Shown: positions 37,420-47,358, counted from the first letter of the stretch. The stretch is DNA of 64,000 bases from Stenomitos rutilans HA7619-LM2 (GCA_019358945.1 JAHHIE010000033.1:1-64000), one strand, 5' to 3'. Program-made: numbers and translations. Notes: generated by a model not told the origin, from the sequence alone.

Positions 37420-38436
37420 ATGCAAGAAGGTGTTGGTGAAATGATGGCTTATACCGATTTGGCTAAAACTTTAATCAAAAAGACGAGGGCACGAGAAGAT
37501 GCGCTTGGGCTCCGTGACGACACCTGTCGATCGCGCTTTTTCTTGCAATCTGATCCAACAGCTAAGGTCATTGTCTTCTTCCACGGCTTCACAGCCGCAC
37601 CAGAGCAGTTTGTTCCCATTGGCGAGGCATTTTTTCAGGCAGGCTACAACGTCCTGATTCCGCTGCTACCAGGGCACGGGCAGGCAGGCGACTGGAATGA
37701 CGATCACCCACCACCGTTGCCAGAAAACCCGTACATCTACCAGGAGTTTGGGCGCAATTGGTTAGAAAACGCTCAAGCCTTGGGCGATCGCGTCGTTGTG
37801 GGAGGCTTGTCGGGTGGCGGCACGTTGAGTGCCTGGTTAGCACTGGAATGTGCTCAGCAGGTCGATCGTAGCCTACTGTTCGCGCCCTATTTAAGCGGTA
37901 CAAACACTCTAGTAGACTGGGTCGTTGAACGCATGAACGTTTATTTTGAGTGGAAGGTAGCACCTGGAAACGTCGGCTTTGGGTACGGTGGCTTTCAAAT
38001 GCCAGCGCTGCGGGTATTTTTGGACATGGGCCAGGAGATTCTCGATCGTGCAAAAGTTCAGCCTGCTGCACCAATGCTCATTGTGTCGAGTGCGGACGAT
38101 CGTGCCGTTGACAGCGAAGAACATCAGCAGTTATTTCACTCTGCGCTACCACTCCAACCCAAGTGCTGGTACCACTGCTTCGATCGTACGCTGGCGATTC
38201 CACACAACATGATGACGAAAGCAGAAGGGTGTCCTCATCCAGAACTGCCAATCGCCATCGCCAAAACCTATGCAGAGAGCGACCTTCTGTGGGATGAAAT
38301 TACCGCACTCAGTAAACGCTGGCAACAGGGAGAAACACTAGAGGCGATCGTGACCCAACTCGACTTGAGTCAGCGTCTTTCGCCCGATCGAGCAGCGGTA
38401 ATCACAACCCTAAAGCTTTTTACTGGGGAAATTTGA
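37420..38436 (+). CDS. Alpha/beta-hydrolase (serine aminopeptidase S33/lysophospholipase-like)
   Basis: 338 residues from ATG 37420; the ATG at 37441 is equally possible. VIVFFHGFTAAPEQF supplies the oxyanion region, LLPGHGQAGDW follows, and the nucleophile elbow is VVGGLSGGGTLSAW (GxSxG intact). MLIVSSADDRAVD carries the likely acid, and IPHNMM the likely His. The fold resembles carboxylesterases and monoacylglycerol lipases, so a lipid or ester substrate is likely. No signal peptide. A C-terminal helical segment of about 60 residues follows the fold. Confidence 0.8.
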   Translation: MQEGVGEMMAYTDLAKTLIKKTRAREDALGLRDDTCRSRFFLQSDPTAKVIVFFHGFTAAPEQFVPIGEAFFQAGYNVLIPLLPGHGQAGDWNDDHPPPLPENPYIYQEFGRNWLENAQALGDRVVVGGLSGGGTLSAWLALECAQQVDRSLLFAPYLSGTNTLVDWVVERMNVYFEWKVAPGNVGFGYGGFQMPALRVFLDMGQEILDRAKVQPAAPMLIVSSADDRAVDSEEHQQLFHSALPLQPKCWYHCFDRTLAIPHNMMTKAEGCPHPELPIAIAKTYAESDLLWDEITALSKRWQQGETLEAIVTQLDLSQRLSPDRAAVITTLKLFTGEI

Positions 38437-38693
38437 CCATTTTAGGGACGTTAATCAGAAGAAGACAGGAGGTAGAGGGCAGGAGGTAGGGGCTGACCTC
38501 AGTACGCTTGCACCGCGTGAATGACTGTATCCAAGCTTTGCACCTGGCAATACGGCTTTCCATCCTGCTGTAATCAGAGTGTGATCGCGATCACGATTAG
38601 ATATGACTTGAATTAGGGTTTCAGCGTTTGACTGTCACGGTCGCTTTAGACGAACGATGACATAACTGAGGAACTACACGCTCCGAAGTCGTC
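38437..38693. other. Spacer with repeat and a CRP-type site
   Basis: Repeat units AGGAGGTAGAGGGCAGGAGG lie at about 38465-38490. A CRP/SYCRP1-like palindrome is annotated separately at 38580-38595. No other gene was seen. Confidence 0.5.
38580..38595. promoter_or_regulatory. Candidate CRP/SYCRP1 (cAMP receptor) operator
   Basis: TGTGATCGCGATCACG matches the CRP-type consensus TGTGA-N6-TCACA at nine of ten defined positions. It lies about 100 bp upstream of a small exported-type ORF. The overlap with the HIP1-like GATCGCGATC core means chance formation must be considered. Confidence 0.5.
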
Positions 38694-38849
38694 ATGTCTA
38701 CCTTGCTTAACAAAAATGCTGCTGTTGTAAACGCGATCGTCATCACTACAGCCCTAGCGATTATTTCTGGTTATGTGCCCACTCAGCCCCTTTCTTTCGC
38801 AAATCTACAAACAACCCTTCAATCACAATGGCACAGTAGTCAGAGGTGA
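38694..38849 (+). CDS. Possible small exported or membrane peptide
   Basis: 51 codons from ATG 38694: MSTLLNKNAAVVNAIVITTA, then LAIISGYVPTQPLSF, then a polar tail. The basic start and hydrophobic segment (residues 10-26) resemble a signal peptide or single-span protein. A CRP-type site lies upstream. No family is recognised and the ribosome-binding site is weak. Repeats follow directly after the stop. Confidence 0.4.
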   Translation: MSTLLNKNAAVVNAIVITTALAIISGYVPTQPLSFANLQTTLQSQWHSSQR

Positions 38850-38856
38850 GATCAGG

Positions 38857-38970
38857 TGTTAGTGGTTGGTTTTTAGTTGTTAGAGCGGAGAGGGCTAAAG
38901 GCTGAACCCTAACTCAAAACTCAGAACTCAAAACTCAAAACTTTCACCCCTCACCCCTCACACCTCTCCC
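38857..38970. repeat. Composite dispersed repeat upstream of the GTPase gene
   Basis: GTTAGTGGTTGGTTTTTAG, GGAGAGGGCTAAAGGCTG, then four ACTCAAAACT-type cores, then TTCACCCCTCACCCCTCAC. Middle-core copies are best preserved here. Confidence 0.8.
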
Positions 38971-39009
38971 AATTGCCTACACTAAAGAGAACGCGCTCAA
39001 TCGGTAGCA

Positions 39010-40929
39010 ATGGTGCGATTAAAACTGTGGCAGTGGATGGCATTGGGTTTTCCGATCGCCAGCATCATTAGCTTTCTGGTCATCGCAGCAGGGTTGCAGA
39101 TTCAGCAGTGGGGCATTAGCTGGATCTGGGGCGTTGTGGTGGTGATGTTTGTACTTTGGCGTTGGCTATTGGTGAAGTGGACACAGCCAGCATTAGCGCA
39201 AGTTCGAGCGGTCGTTGCTGAAGTGACAGAGGAGTTAGAAGCAGACACGACCGAAGTGGTAACGGCATCGACCAGCACTACACGACAAGCGGAAACAGCC
39301 ATCCACACAATCTTGGAAGAGGCGCGGAATGACCCACCCCTTTGGGAAGGATGGACTGAATTTTGGGGGCGATGTAAGCAAGTGGTAGAAACCGTTGCGC
39401 ATGCGTACTACCCCCAGGTGCAACGCCCGCTGCTGCAAATCTATGTTCCACAAGCCTATGCGCTGATGCGGGGCACCGTGGACGATATGGATCAGTGGAT
39501 GCAAAAGCTGTCGCCCGCTTTGAATCAGGTGACGATCGGGCAGGCGTATCAGGCGTATGAACTCTATCAAAAACTAGAGCCATCGGCGCGTAAGGTGGTG
39601 CAGGTGTGGAACTGGGCACAGTGGTTGTTGAATCCGGTAGCAGCACTGGCCCGCACAGCCACGCAGCGATCGAGCAATCGAGCCACGCAGGAACTGTTGG
39701 TCAATCTAGGACAGCTCTTACGAGAAGCAGCGTTAACAAATCTGGGCAGACAGGCGATCGCGCTTTACGGGGGGATGCCTGCTGCGACATTGGAACTGCC
39801 ATCCTCGGCTCCAAGCTTGCCCAAAGCGAAGACCCAAACCTTACGCGACATTCTGACGCAAGCTGAACCCACTGAAGCAGTGGAGCAAAAACCCGTCAAT
39901 ATTCTGCTGGTTGGGCGAACGGGAGCCGGAAAGAGCAGTTTGATCAACACGCTCTTTGTCGATCGCCGTGCAGAGGTGGATGTGCTTCCCAGTACCGATC
40001 GCGTGCAGTCTTACCATTGGCAAGCAGCCGAGGGCGAAGCCTTAACGCTTTGGGATACACCAGGGTATGAGCAGGCAACACGAGATGATCTACGAGAGCA
40101 AGTGCTGGACTATATCACCCAGGCAGATTTGCTGCTGCTGGTCACGCCTGCCCTTGATCCAGCCCTACAAATGGACGTGGACTTTCTCAAAGATGCCAAG
40201 GCAGGCGTCGCTGATTTACCAGCGATTGCCGTTGTAACGCAGGTTGATCGCCTGCGTCCGTTACGCGAGTGGGCACCACCTTACGATTGGGAATGGGGCG
40301 ATCGACCAAAAGAAAAGGCGATTCGAGACGCAACGGAGTACCGCGCTAAACTGCTGGGCGATTTCTGCAAGCTAGTCGTGCCGATCGTGACAGGCGATTT
40401 AGACACGGGTCGCACGGCCTGGGGCTTCGATACGCTCTCGGTGGGGCTGATGGAGGCGATCGCGCCCGCCAAGCAATTGCGACTTGCCCGTTTTTTGCGG
40501 AACCTGGACGCTCGGACGATCGCGGCAGCTAAAATTATTGAGCACTATACGTTTCAAATGACGACCACGCAGGGACTCACAGCATTACTCAAAAGCCCTG
40601 TGCTGCGGTTCGTTTCGACTCTGACAACTGGATCACCTACGCTAGCATACCTTCTAGCAGAGCAGATTCCCGTCGAGCAACTGCCCGTAGTGCTGGGCAA
40701 ACTCCAGATGGCCTACGACTTGTTCACGCTACTCAACGCCGATCTGCCAAACGCACGAAACTTCGACCTACTCGGACTGTGGCCGCTGTTGTTAAGTAAT
40801 TCTACGTCACCCGATCGCAATGCTTGGGCCTTTGGTCACACCGTCACAGAATACTGGACAAGGTCGCTGAAGACTGAGCAACTCGAAGAGCGGTTTGAGT
40901 CGTATCTTCAGCAGTATTTAGAGCGGTGA
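39010..40929 (+). CDS. Membrane-associated GTPase (Era/YcjX-like G domain, C-terminal)
   Basis: 639 residues. Two N-terminal transmembrane helices (about 10-30 and 36-55), a long helical region (about 60-290), then a G domain: G1 VGRTGAGKSS at about 301-310, G3 DTPGYE at about 348, and G4 TQVD at about 410, where most GTPases have NKxD. The Asp that reads guanine is kept, so GTP specificity is likely. The remaining 150 residues are helical, possibly membrane-proximal. Such proteins are widespread in cyanobacteria; a role in membrane remodelling or envelope homeostasis is only inferred. Confidence 0.78.
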   Translation: MVRLKLWQWMALGFPIASIISFLVIAAGLQIQQWGISWIWGVVVVMFVLWRWLLVKWTQPALAQVRAVVAEVTEELEADTTEVVTASTSTTRQAETAIHTILEEARNDPPLWEGWTEFWGRCKQVVETVAHAYYPQVQRPLLQIYVPQAYALMRGTVDDMDQWMQKLSPALNQVTIGQAYQAYELYQKLEPSARKVVQVWNWAQWLLNPVAALARTATQRSSNRATQELLVNLGQLLREAALTNLGRQAIALYGGMPAATLELPSSAPSLPKAKTQTLRDILTQAEPTEAVEQKPVNILLVGRTGAGKSSLINTLFVDRRAEVDVLPSTDRVQSYHWQAAEGEALTLWDTPGYEQATRDDLREQVLDYITQADLLLLVTPALDPALQMDVDFLKDAKAGVADLPAIAVVTQVDRLRPLREWAPPYDWEWGDRPKEKAIRDATEYRAKLLGDFCKLVVPIVTGDLDTGRTAWGFDTLSVGLMEAIAPAKQLRLARFLRNLDARTIAAAKIIEHYTFQMTTTQGLTALLKSPVLRFVSTLTTGSPTLAYLLAEQIPVEQLPVVLGKLQMAYDLFTLLNADLPNARNFDLLGLWPLLLSNSTSPDRNAWAFGHTVTEYWTRSLKTEQLEERFESYLQQYLER

Positions 40930-40949
40930 TCCTTGAGAGCCACGATGGG

Positions 40950-41651
40950 CTAACCTGCGCGCAGTTCATCAAGCTTCGCCCTTACAGCCTGGATGTCTTG
41001 CCACATCAACCATTTGGGTTGCCCCCGTTCGCGCGATTGATTTCGCAGCAAGTAAGCCGGGTGAAAGATGGGCATGTAGAAGCGATCGTCCTGCTCAATC
41101 CACTGCCCTCGCACTTTAGTAATGCCCTGCTTGATGCCCAGTAAGCCCTTCAACGCAGTTGCACCCGTCAGCAGAATAATTTTTGGATTTACGAGGCGAA
41201 TCTGCTCTAACAAGTAGCCTTTGCAAGCATCGGCCTCTTCCGTAGTAGGCGTGCGGTTTTCGGGTGGACGGCATTTCACCACGTTGCAGATAAAAATATC
41301 CTGTTCCGCGTTAAGATTCACCGATGCGAGAATTTTGTCGAGCAGTTGCCCAGATTTGCCGACAAAAGGTTTGCCCTGTTCATCCTCATTTTGCCCTGGC
41401 CCTTCACCTACGATCATAATAGGCGCGTGAACACTGCCTCGTGAGACGACAGCATTGGTGCGGCTTTGCCCCAGTGCGCAACGAAAACAGCGGCTGCAAT
41501 GCGCCAACATCTGATCCATCGTTTGATAGGTGCCAGGAGGAATGGGAACTTTAACACTGGTGGGAATTTGCTCAGGGTCAAAGTCTTCTGGCGGTAGAGC
41601 TTTGTCAGAGGCTGGAAGGTTAAACAGGCTGATCTGATCTTCAGTTGCCAT
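40950..41651 (-). CDS. Family-4 uracil-DNA glycosylase (Fe-S)
   Basis: 233 residues. CSRCFRCALGQSRTNAV holds cysteines of the [4Fe-4S] cluster, with further Cys in VVKCRPPENRTP and ADACKGYL. Motif GEGPGQNEDEQGKPFVGKSG is the uracil-binding loop and IFHPAYLLRN the second catalytic motif. It removes uracil from DNA at the start of base excision repair. The 50-residue N-terminal extension is typical of cyanobacterial forms. Convergent with the GTPase gene. Confidence 0.92.
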   Translation of the reverse strand: MATEDQISLFNLPASDKALPPEDFDPEQIPTSVKVPIPPGTYQTMDQMLAHCSRCFRCALGQSRTNAVVSRGSVHAPIMIVGEGPGQNEDEQGKPFVGKSGQLLDKILASVNLNAEQDIFICNVVKCRPPENRTPTTEEADACKGYLLEQIRLVNPKIILLTGATALKGLLGIKQGITKVRGQWIEQDDRFYMPIFHPAYLLRNQSRERGQPKWLMWQDIQAVRAKLDELRAG

Positions 41652-41849
41652 GAATCTGCAAAAAATTCGTAAAGTGGTTGGTAGATGCCGATGACATAGG
41701 TTGCTTAGGCCGCTTTAGAAGGGAGAAGGATATGCTCCACGGATGCCTGAGCCTTTAAATTCTAAAGTAGTCGCTCTCGGTTCATCCATTACAGCGAAAA
41801 GATTGAATGCTATAGGCTGCCGGAATGATAAAAGCAAATTGCGCCAAAC

Positions 41850-42575
41850 CTAGTTATGCAGATATGCCACAGCTTCTGCAATTGTGACTTGAGGAAAGCT
41901 TTTGTAGAAGCGGCTGACGCTATAAAACGGGTGAGGCGTTGCTAGCACGATCACTTGATCGGCATCAGCTTGAAGTATTGGCATTAATTCACGAGGCGCA
42001 ACGGGGGCACAAACCCACACTTGAGCAGGTTGCTGCGATCGCATAGCTTGTACAGCAGCGCTTATAGTCATCCCAGTAGCGATGCCGTCATCGACTAGCA
42101 GCGCAATGGCATCGCGTGGACTAAAGCGAGGATGGTCGGAAGAAAGGGCGGCTAGCTGAGTCTGAGCCTGGGTCTGTGCGTCCCTTAGCGCTATTTCATA
42201 GAGGTAGGAACCAGTCGGCAGGTTGGTTTCTGGTAATGTTGCCGCTGAAACCGTAGCGTGAAAGTCGCGGCGATAGGAATCCCAAACCACATGCCCGTCG
42301 GCTGTCACAGCACCGATCGCCAGTTCGACATTGTCTGGTCGGGTAATCTTTTTCGCCACAATCACATCTAAAGGGCAGTTTAAGGCTCTGGAGATCGGCT
42401 CTGCGATCGGCAAACCACCCTTGGGCAAGGCATATACAACAAAGTGGGCTGTCTCTAGTGCAGGGTATTGTGCTACTACGTGTAAAACAGCCTGCGCCAG
42501 CGTTTCACCAGCTTCGTGGCGATCGGCAAAGCAGATGGTCGAACCAGGCTCTCGGAAGGGCAAAAATGGCATCAT
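41850..42575 (-). CDS. Phosphoribosyltransferase-domain protein
   Basis: 241 residues. FVVYALPKGGLPIAEPI, then VIVAKKITRPDNVELAIGAV, the PRPP loop ALLVDDGIATGMTISAAV and VWVCAPVAPRE are typical of the large stand-alone phosphoribosyltransferases found near alpha/beta hydrolases and stress genes in many bacteria. The substrate is unknown; the KKI.RP..PE-like segment (here RPDNVELAIGAV) is characteristic of the group. About 330 bp of non-coding DNA follow upstream. Confidence 0.85.
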   Translation of the reverse strand: MMPFLPFREPGSTICFADRHEAGETLAQAVLHVVAQYPALETAHFVVYALPKGGLPIAEPISRALNCPLDVIVAKKITRPDNVELAIGAVTADGHVVWDSYRRDFHATVSAATLPETNLPTGSYLYEIALRDAQTQAQTQLAALSSDHPRFSPRDAIALLVDDGIATGMTISAAVQAMRSQQPAQVWVCAPVAPRELMPILQADADQVIVLATPHPFYSVSRFYKSFPQVTIAEAVAYLHN

Positions 42576-42906
42576 TCCCCCTCAAATAATTTGCAGGGAT
42601 ACCGTTCATCATGACTTATTTTCCTCAATCAACCTAAAGTAGCCGTCTCGTTTTGTGAAGCACAGTGGAACGGCGAGAAGACACTCCTTTTGAAAGTGTG
42701 AGAGCAAAGCCATTCCACATCTGACAAACACTCAAGCGTCAGCTTGCAGCAACCGTTCAGTATTCCGCTTTGCTTTAGCGCTGTTTCCGGAATGACTCGA
42801 TCACACAGCGTATCTGTTTAGTATCCTAAACGGCATGCTTGGCTGGTTCCTCCGAAAGCGATACATTGAGCCAACTGCCTATGTCTCCTGTTTCTTTAAC
42901 ACTTCC
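42576..42906. other. Spacer between divergent genes
   Basis: About 330 bp without a clear gene. An in-frame start for the lipoprotein gene at 42835 is possible but would hide its lipoprotein signal. No repeat or promoter stands out. Confidence 0.4.
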
Positions 42907-43824
42907 ATGTGGCAACATTCACAAACCGTCCTTCGTTGGGTTCCCACGGCTCTAGCGTTGGGACTACTCGCTGCCTGTTCGCAGACACCGCAGACGCAAG
43001 TATCTGAAGCTCCAGGAGCGACCGCAGTACAGCCTGAAGTCTCACCCATGCCCGGTGCCACTGCGATCGCGCCTCTCGGCGGCAAATCGCCCTCCCCTTC
43101 GATTGCAGCACAACAGCCAAAAGCACCGATCGCCTCTACGCCCACCAACGCTGCTCTACCGAAAGAATCGCGTAGCACGATCGCCTCCGCTCCTGCCAAC
43201 AAGCCACTGCCCCTTGAGCGTACCCCCACCTTTCGGGCAACACCGCGCATGACCGGGTTTTCACCGGATGGGAACTATTTCGTCTATCTAGAAAGCTCTC
43301 AAGATACAGGCGCAGGAATACCAAAGTCCGTATTACAGCTTGTCAAGCTGGATGGCAATCGCTGTGTTGAAGATGCGTGTGTTGAAACGCACTACAGCGA
43401 AAAAGAGGCAGGCATGAAGCTGTCTGAAGCGGAAAGTGAACTATTAAAGCAAACGTGGAAAGTGCGCCAAGACTTGAACTTAACGCCTCCAGTAGCAGGC
43501 ATTGAAATTCCGATCGTGTCTCGATCACGCACAGTGGATGGCAGCGAAACTGTCACCATGCGTCTAAACAACCGCGACTTGCAGCTTCACCTCCAGCAGA
43601 AAAGCACGCAGGACAAAGCATCTATGCAGCTTGGTGTGAATTATGACGGGCAGCAGCGATCGCTCGACACCCTCACCAACTTTCGAGACAACGTGTTGGA
43701 TTATTCTATCCGCCAAGTGAAAGTATCCCCAGATGGCAAACGAGTCGCAGTCCTCATCACAGCGACAAAACCAACCTTTGAAGGGACATTGGGAACAACG
43801 CTTGTACAGGGATTTGCGCTTTAA
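42907..43824 (+). CDS. Secreted lipoprotein, DUF2259-like
   Basis: 305 residues from ATG 42907, which places a lipobox LLAAC at residues 19-23. A Pro/Ala/Ser-rich linker spans about 24-110. The folded part begins FRATPRMTGFSPDGNYFVYLES and ends IRQVKVSPDGKRVAVLITA, the layout of the predicted-secreted family DUF2259, which I recall with moderate certainty. The function is unknown. Lipidated and periplasmic. Confidence 0.65.
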   Translation: MWQHSQTVLRWVPTALALGLLAACSQTPQTQVSEAPGATAVQPEVSPMPGATAIAPLGGKSPSPSIAAQQPKAPIASTPTNAALPKESRSTIASAPANKPLPLERTPTFRATPRMTGFSPDGNYFVYLESSQDTGAGIPKSVLQLVKLDGNRCVEDACVETHYSEKEAGMKLSEAESELLKQTWKVRQDLNLTPPVAGIEIPIVSRSRTVDGSETVTMRLNNRDLQLHLQQKSTQDKASMQLGVNYDGQQRSLDTLTNFRDNVLDYSIRQVKVSPDGKRVAVLITATKPTFEGTLGTTLVQGFAL

Positions 43825-43829
43825 GGCAG

Positions 43830-44014
43830 AAAAGTAGAGAGTAGGAAGCGGGGAGTTTTGAGTTTGTTTCTGCCTTCTATCAGCGGTCAGCTTTCTTCTA
43901 AAAACCAACAACTTTTCTGATATGCCCTTTCTGGTATGTCTGCAAGGCTTTAGGGCTTTGCAACCAATAACTTCCCTAGCCTTCTGCCTCCTAATCACTG
44001 ACCGCTAATATCCA
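43830..44014. repeat. Dispersed repeats between convergent genes
   Basis: GGAAGCGGGGAGTTTTGAG, TATCAGCGGTCAGCTTTCTT, AAAAACCAACAACTTTTC and CTTCTGCCTCCTAATCACTG units; they fill the spacer between two stop codons. Confidence 0.65.
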
Positions 44015-44626
44015 TCAAGGCTTAACGGCTTCTGATTCACAACTGCTTAGCCACGTCCGAATCGCTTCAGCGGTTGAACCTTGGCTGCTGTCACGGGGAG
44101 GCGTAACAGGCTTGCGATCGCTGGGGTAGGAGCCTATGCGAGAAAACAAGAGTGCAAGCCGCCAACCATTTGCCGTTTGCGCCAAAAAGAGCCAGTGGTA
44201 CTGCTGAAACTCGACAACGCGCTTGCCGAGGTATTGCCGCTCTAAAACAGTGAAAAAGACCTGGTGCAAATTTGCATCGTTTGGGTCGGGATACTCGCTA
44301 GAACCAGTTGGCAAGGGCATAAAGTCCGGTTGACTCGCCAGAATGGCATAGGTTGGTACAGTGCCTTGCTGAGCACCTAACCGCACGTTGGAGCGGTTGA
44401 TATAGCCTGGTAGATCTCGCAGCAAAGCTGTTGTGAGCGGCTCCAGTGCGGTCGGGCATGTAAATTTGCGTGCTAGACGGGTATAGGGTGAGGGATGAGG
44501 GGTGAGGAGAGAGGGGTGAGGAGACGAGCGATCAGGTGATCGTTCAGCCGCATCTACTGGCACGACTAACAGCCAAACCAGCCCCAACCCAATCAGCCTC
44601 TGTAGCCAGCGATCGTTCAGCCGCAT
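44015..44626 (-). CDS. Exported hypothetical protein with repeat-derived linker
   Basis: 203 residues from ATG 44626. Signal peptide (about 1-27, LIGLGLVWLLVVPVDAA). Residues about 30-48 (SPDRSSPHPSLLTPHPSPYT) are encoded by the GGGATGAGGGGTGAGGAGAG repeat at about 44480-44525. The rest (FTCPTALEPLTTALLRDLPG, FFTVLERQYLGKRVVEFQQY, HWLFLAQTANGWRLALLFS, then a Cys near the end) is a conserved-looking cyanobacterial exported domain I cannot name. Two Cys (about 53 and 196) may pair. Downstream of pyrF on the same strand. Confidence 0.65.
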   Translation of the reverse strand: MRLNDRWLQRLIGLGLVWLLVVPVDAAERSPDRSSPHPSLLTPHPSPYTRLARKFTCPTALEPLTTALLRDLPGYINRSNVRLGAQQGTVPTYAILASQPDFMPLPTGSSEYPDPNDANLHQVFFTVLERQYLGKRVVEFQQYHWLFLAQTANGWRLALLFSRIGSYPSDRKPVTPPRDSSQGSTAEAIRTWLSSCESEAVKP

Positions 44627-44698
44627 CACCGTTACTCTCCACTTTCAGCGATCTCGTCACCCCACACCCTATACCCTACACCCCATTCCCCTACCCTC

Positions 44699-45424
44699 CT
44701 ACCCAACCGTTGCCAGTTCTTCACAGATGTGCTCAAATGCCGCAACTGGGTCGGCAGCGGCTGTAATGGGACGACCAATCACCAAATAGTCTGCACCGGC
44801 CTTTAGCGCAGCGTCAGGTGTCACGATCCGTCGTTGGTCTTTGGCATCTGCCCAGGTTGGTCGCACCCCAGGGCACACCAGCAAAAAGTTATCTCCGCAA
44901 ATCTGCCGTAGTTGTGCGGCTTCTTGGGGTGAACAGACTGCCCCTGCCAAGCCTGCTTCCTTTGCCAAAAGTGCCATGTGCAACACGTATTCTGGCAGCT
45001 CAAGCGGCACTTTTAGCTCAAAAGCGAGCGATCGCGCGGTTAAGCTTGTCAGCAAGGTAATGGCTAGTAACTTAGGAACGGGCTGTCCTGCTTCCGCGGC
45101 TCCTGTGATAGCAGCTTCTTGCGCGGCTTGTAGACTCTCTTTGCCATTCGTCGCATGCAGGGTAACTAAATCAACGCCGTGACGAGCCGCTGCGGCGCAC
45201 GCCCCTGCAACTGTATTAGGAATATCGTGAAACTTAAGGTCTAAAAAAATTCGCTTTTGCCGCGTCTTTAATGCTGATAGGATAGTCGGCCCACTACTGA
45301 CAAACAGTTCTAGTCCTACCTTCCAAAAGGTAACCTGAGGCAACCGATCGAGGAGGGCGATCGCGTCCTGCTCACTCGACACATCCAGCGGTACGATCAC
45401 ACGATCGGCAATAAGCACAGGCAA
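44699..45424 (-). CDS. pyrF: Orotidine 5'-phosphate decarboxylase
   Basis: 241 residues. VIVPLDVSS at the N-terminus, [17 protein letters not shown] (catalytic Lys and Asp), [26 protein letters not shown] and [14 protein letters not shown] cover the full TIM barrel. It makes UMP, the last step of de novo pyrimidine synthesis. The start is TTG 45424 or the GTG two codons on; no upstream Met exists. The last codons are next to repeat TAGGGTATAGGGTGTGGGGT-like DNA, seen on the plus strand as CACACCCTATACCCTACACC. Confidence 0.93.
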   Translation of the reverse strand: MPVLIADRVIVPLDVSSEQDAIALLDRLPQVTFWKVGLELFVSSGPTILSALKTRQKRIFLDLKFHDIPNTVAGACAAAARHGVDLVTLHATNGKESLQAAQEAAITGAAEAGQPVPKLLAITLLTSLTARSLAFELKVPLELPEYVLHMALLAKEAGLAGAVCSPQEAAQLRQICGDNFLLVCPGVRPTWADAKDQRRIVTPDAALKAGADYLVIGRPITAAADPVAAFEHICEELATVG

Positions 45425-45580
45425 GTTATCAACTCAACGAGTCCAGTCTACAGCCTGTGGAGCAATTAGCGGTTAGCTATCAGCGGTCAGCCTGGAAGTT
45501 TTGAGTTTGAGTTGATTGAGCGGTCAGCAGTCAGCTTTTTAGCCTTTAGCCTTCAGCCTTAGTCCCTTATCCTTGTGCTC

Positions 45581-45778
45581 TTACTCAATGTCCGCGAACC
45601 GAAAGCCCATTTGACACTCAAATTGCTCAGGCTGTTGCTCACTTGCTTTGTGAATGGCACGACCACAGCGGAGTTTACCGCTCTGCCAGCGGGGTCTACC
45701 GCTTTGATCGGCCATTAGGCATGTTGCACAGACAGCTTGTGGTGCAATGAGTTGATTGTCCATGAGGATGACTAGCAT
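45581..45778 (-). CDS. Small cysteine-rich cyanobacterial protein
   Basis: 65 residues from ATG 45778, with GGAGG five bases upstream. Four cysteines (C17, C20, C38, C55) in the pattern AVCATCLMADQSGRPRW, LRCGRAI, FECQMGFRFADIE suggest a zinc-binding fold. The family is conserved in cyanobacteria, as far as I recall, but unnamed and uncharacterised. Repeats (TCAGCGGTCAGCCTGGAAG and others, 45470-45565) lie between it and pyrF. Confidence 0.65.
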   Translation of the reverse strand: MLVILMDNQLIAPQAVCATCLMADQSGRPRWQSGKLRCGRAIHKASEQQPEQFECQMGFRFADIE

Positions 45779-46074
45779 GCAACACCTCCAATGAACGACC
45801 GAAATCCCTGAATCAGCGGCTCTAGCCTCATTGTAAGAGACTGCTCAATGAGTTCGGGCGCATTGCTACACAGCTTAATACGCTTCCTTTAAAGCCATCG
45901 TATTCTTTGACTCATTTTTTGATGAAGCGTCGTTTTAACGGCCATAAACAGGATGACTCTGATGTAACCAGACAGGATTTTCCTCTACCCTGGCTTGGCG
46001 ACTGCTAAAGTGGGAAAGTACGTTTAGCTTCAGAACTGAACGCACTTATTCCGCTTTTTGAGGGGTTTCCTCCT

Positions 46075-47358
46075 GTGACTCGAACCAACTTAGACTTTCT
46101 TGCCGAAACCGACCCTGCGATCGCCTCTATCATTCAGCGGGAACTCCAGCGTCAGCGAGATCACCTGGAGCTAATTGCCAGTGAAAACTTTACCTCTGCG
46201 GCAGTGCTGGCAGCACAGGGATCAGTCCTCACCAACAAATACGCCGAAGGACTTCCTAGCAAGCGCTACTACGGTGGGTGTGAATTTATTGACCAGGCGG
46301 AAGTGTTGGCGATCGATCGGGCAAAGGAACTTTTTGGTGCCGCCCATGCCAATGTGCAGCCCCACTCTGGCGCACAGGCAAACTTTGCGGTGTTCTTAAG
46401 CTTGTTGGAACCGGGCGACACCATCATGGGCATGGACTTGGCCCACGGCGGGCATTTAACTCACGGTTCGCCAGTCAACGTTTCAGGCAAGTGGTTTAAG
46501 GTACACCACTACGGCGTGAGTCCAGAAACCGAGCAACTAGACTACGACCAGATTCGCGAATTAGCATTGCAACATCGTCCTAAACTCTTGATCTGTGGCT
46601 ATTCTGCCTACCCTCGCGTGATCGAATTTGACAAGTTCCGGGCAATCGCCGATGAAGTGGGGGCATACCTGCTTGCCGATATAGCTCATATTGCCGGACT
46701 CGTTGCTACAGGGCATCATCCCAGCCCCATTCCCTACTGTGATGTCGTCACGACAACGACCCACAAAACGCTGCGTGGCCCCAGAGGTGGTTTAATTCTC
46801 ACTCGTGATGCCGAACTGGGTAAGAAGCTTGATAAAGCGGTATTCCCCGGCAGTCAGGGTGGGCCGTTAGAGCATGTCATCGCCGCGAAAGCTGTTGCGT
46901 TTGGTGAAGCGTTGAAGCCTGAGTTCAAAACCTACAGCGGTCAGGTGATTGAAAATGCACGTGCGCTAGCCAACCAATTGCAAGCCCGCGGGCTGAAAAT
47001 TGTCTCTGACGGCACAGATAATCACCTGATGCTGGTTGATCTTCGCTCGATCGACATTACGGGTAAGCTGGCCGATCAACTCGTCAGCGGCGTAAACATC
47101 ACCGCGAACAAAAACACGGTGCCCTTTGATCCTGAATCGCCTTTCGTCACCAGTGGTTTGCGGTTAGGGTCGCCTGCGATGACCACTCGCGGTATGGGTC
47201 AGACAGAATTTACAGAGATTGGTAACATCATCGCCGATCGCCTTCTAAACCCTGATGACGCGACCATTGCCCAGGATTGCCGTCAGCGAGTTGCCAACTT
47301 ATGCAGCCGTTATCCGCTCTATCCCCATCTGAGCATCCCGGTGCCAGCGTTGGTATAG
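46075..47358 (+). CDS. glyA: Serine hydroxymethyltransferase
   Basis: 427 residues from GTG 46075. [65 protein letters not shown] (PLP-binding Lys) and LVDLRS are the GlyA hallmarks, at full length. It interconverts serine and glycine, producing methylene-tetrahydrofolate; in a cyanobacterium it also serves photorespiratory glycine. TCCTC near the start codon is the only upstream signal of note. Confidence 0.96.
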   Translation: MTRTNLDFLAETDPAIASIIQRELQRQRDHLELIASENFTSAAVLAAQGSVLTNKYAEGLPSKRYYGGCEFIDQAEVLAIDRAKELFGAAHANVQPHSGAQANFAVFLSLLEPGDTIMGMDLAHGGHLTHGSPVNVSGKWFKVHHYGVSPETEQLDYDQIRELALQHRPKLLICGYSAYPRVIEFDKFRAIADEVGAYLLADIAHIAGLVATGHHPSPIPYCDVVTTTTHKTLRGPRGGLILTRDAELGKKLDKAVFPGSQGGPLEHVIAAKAVAFGEALKPEFKTYSGQVIENARALANQLQARGLKIVSDGTDNHLMLVDLRSIDITGKLADQLVSGVNITANKNTVPFDPESPFVTSGLRLGSPAMTTRGMGQTEFTEIGNIIADRLLNPDDATIAQDCRQRVANLCSRYPLYPHLSIPVPALV

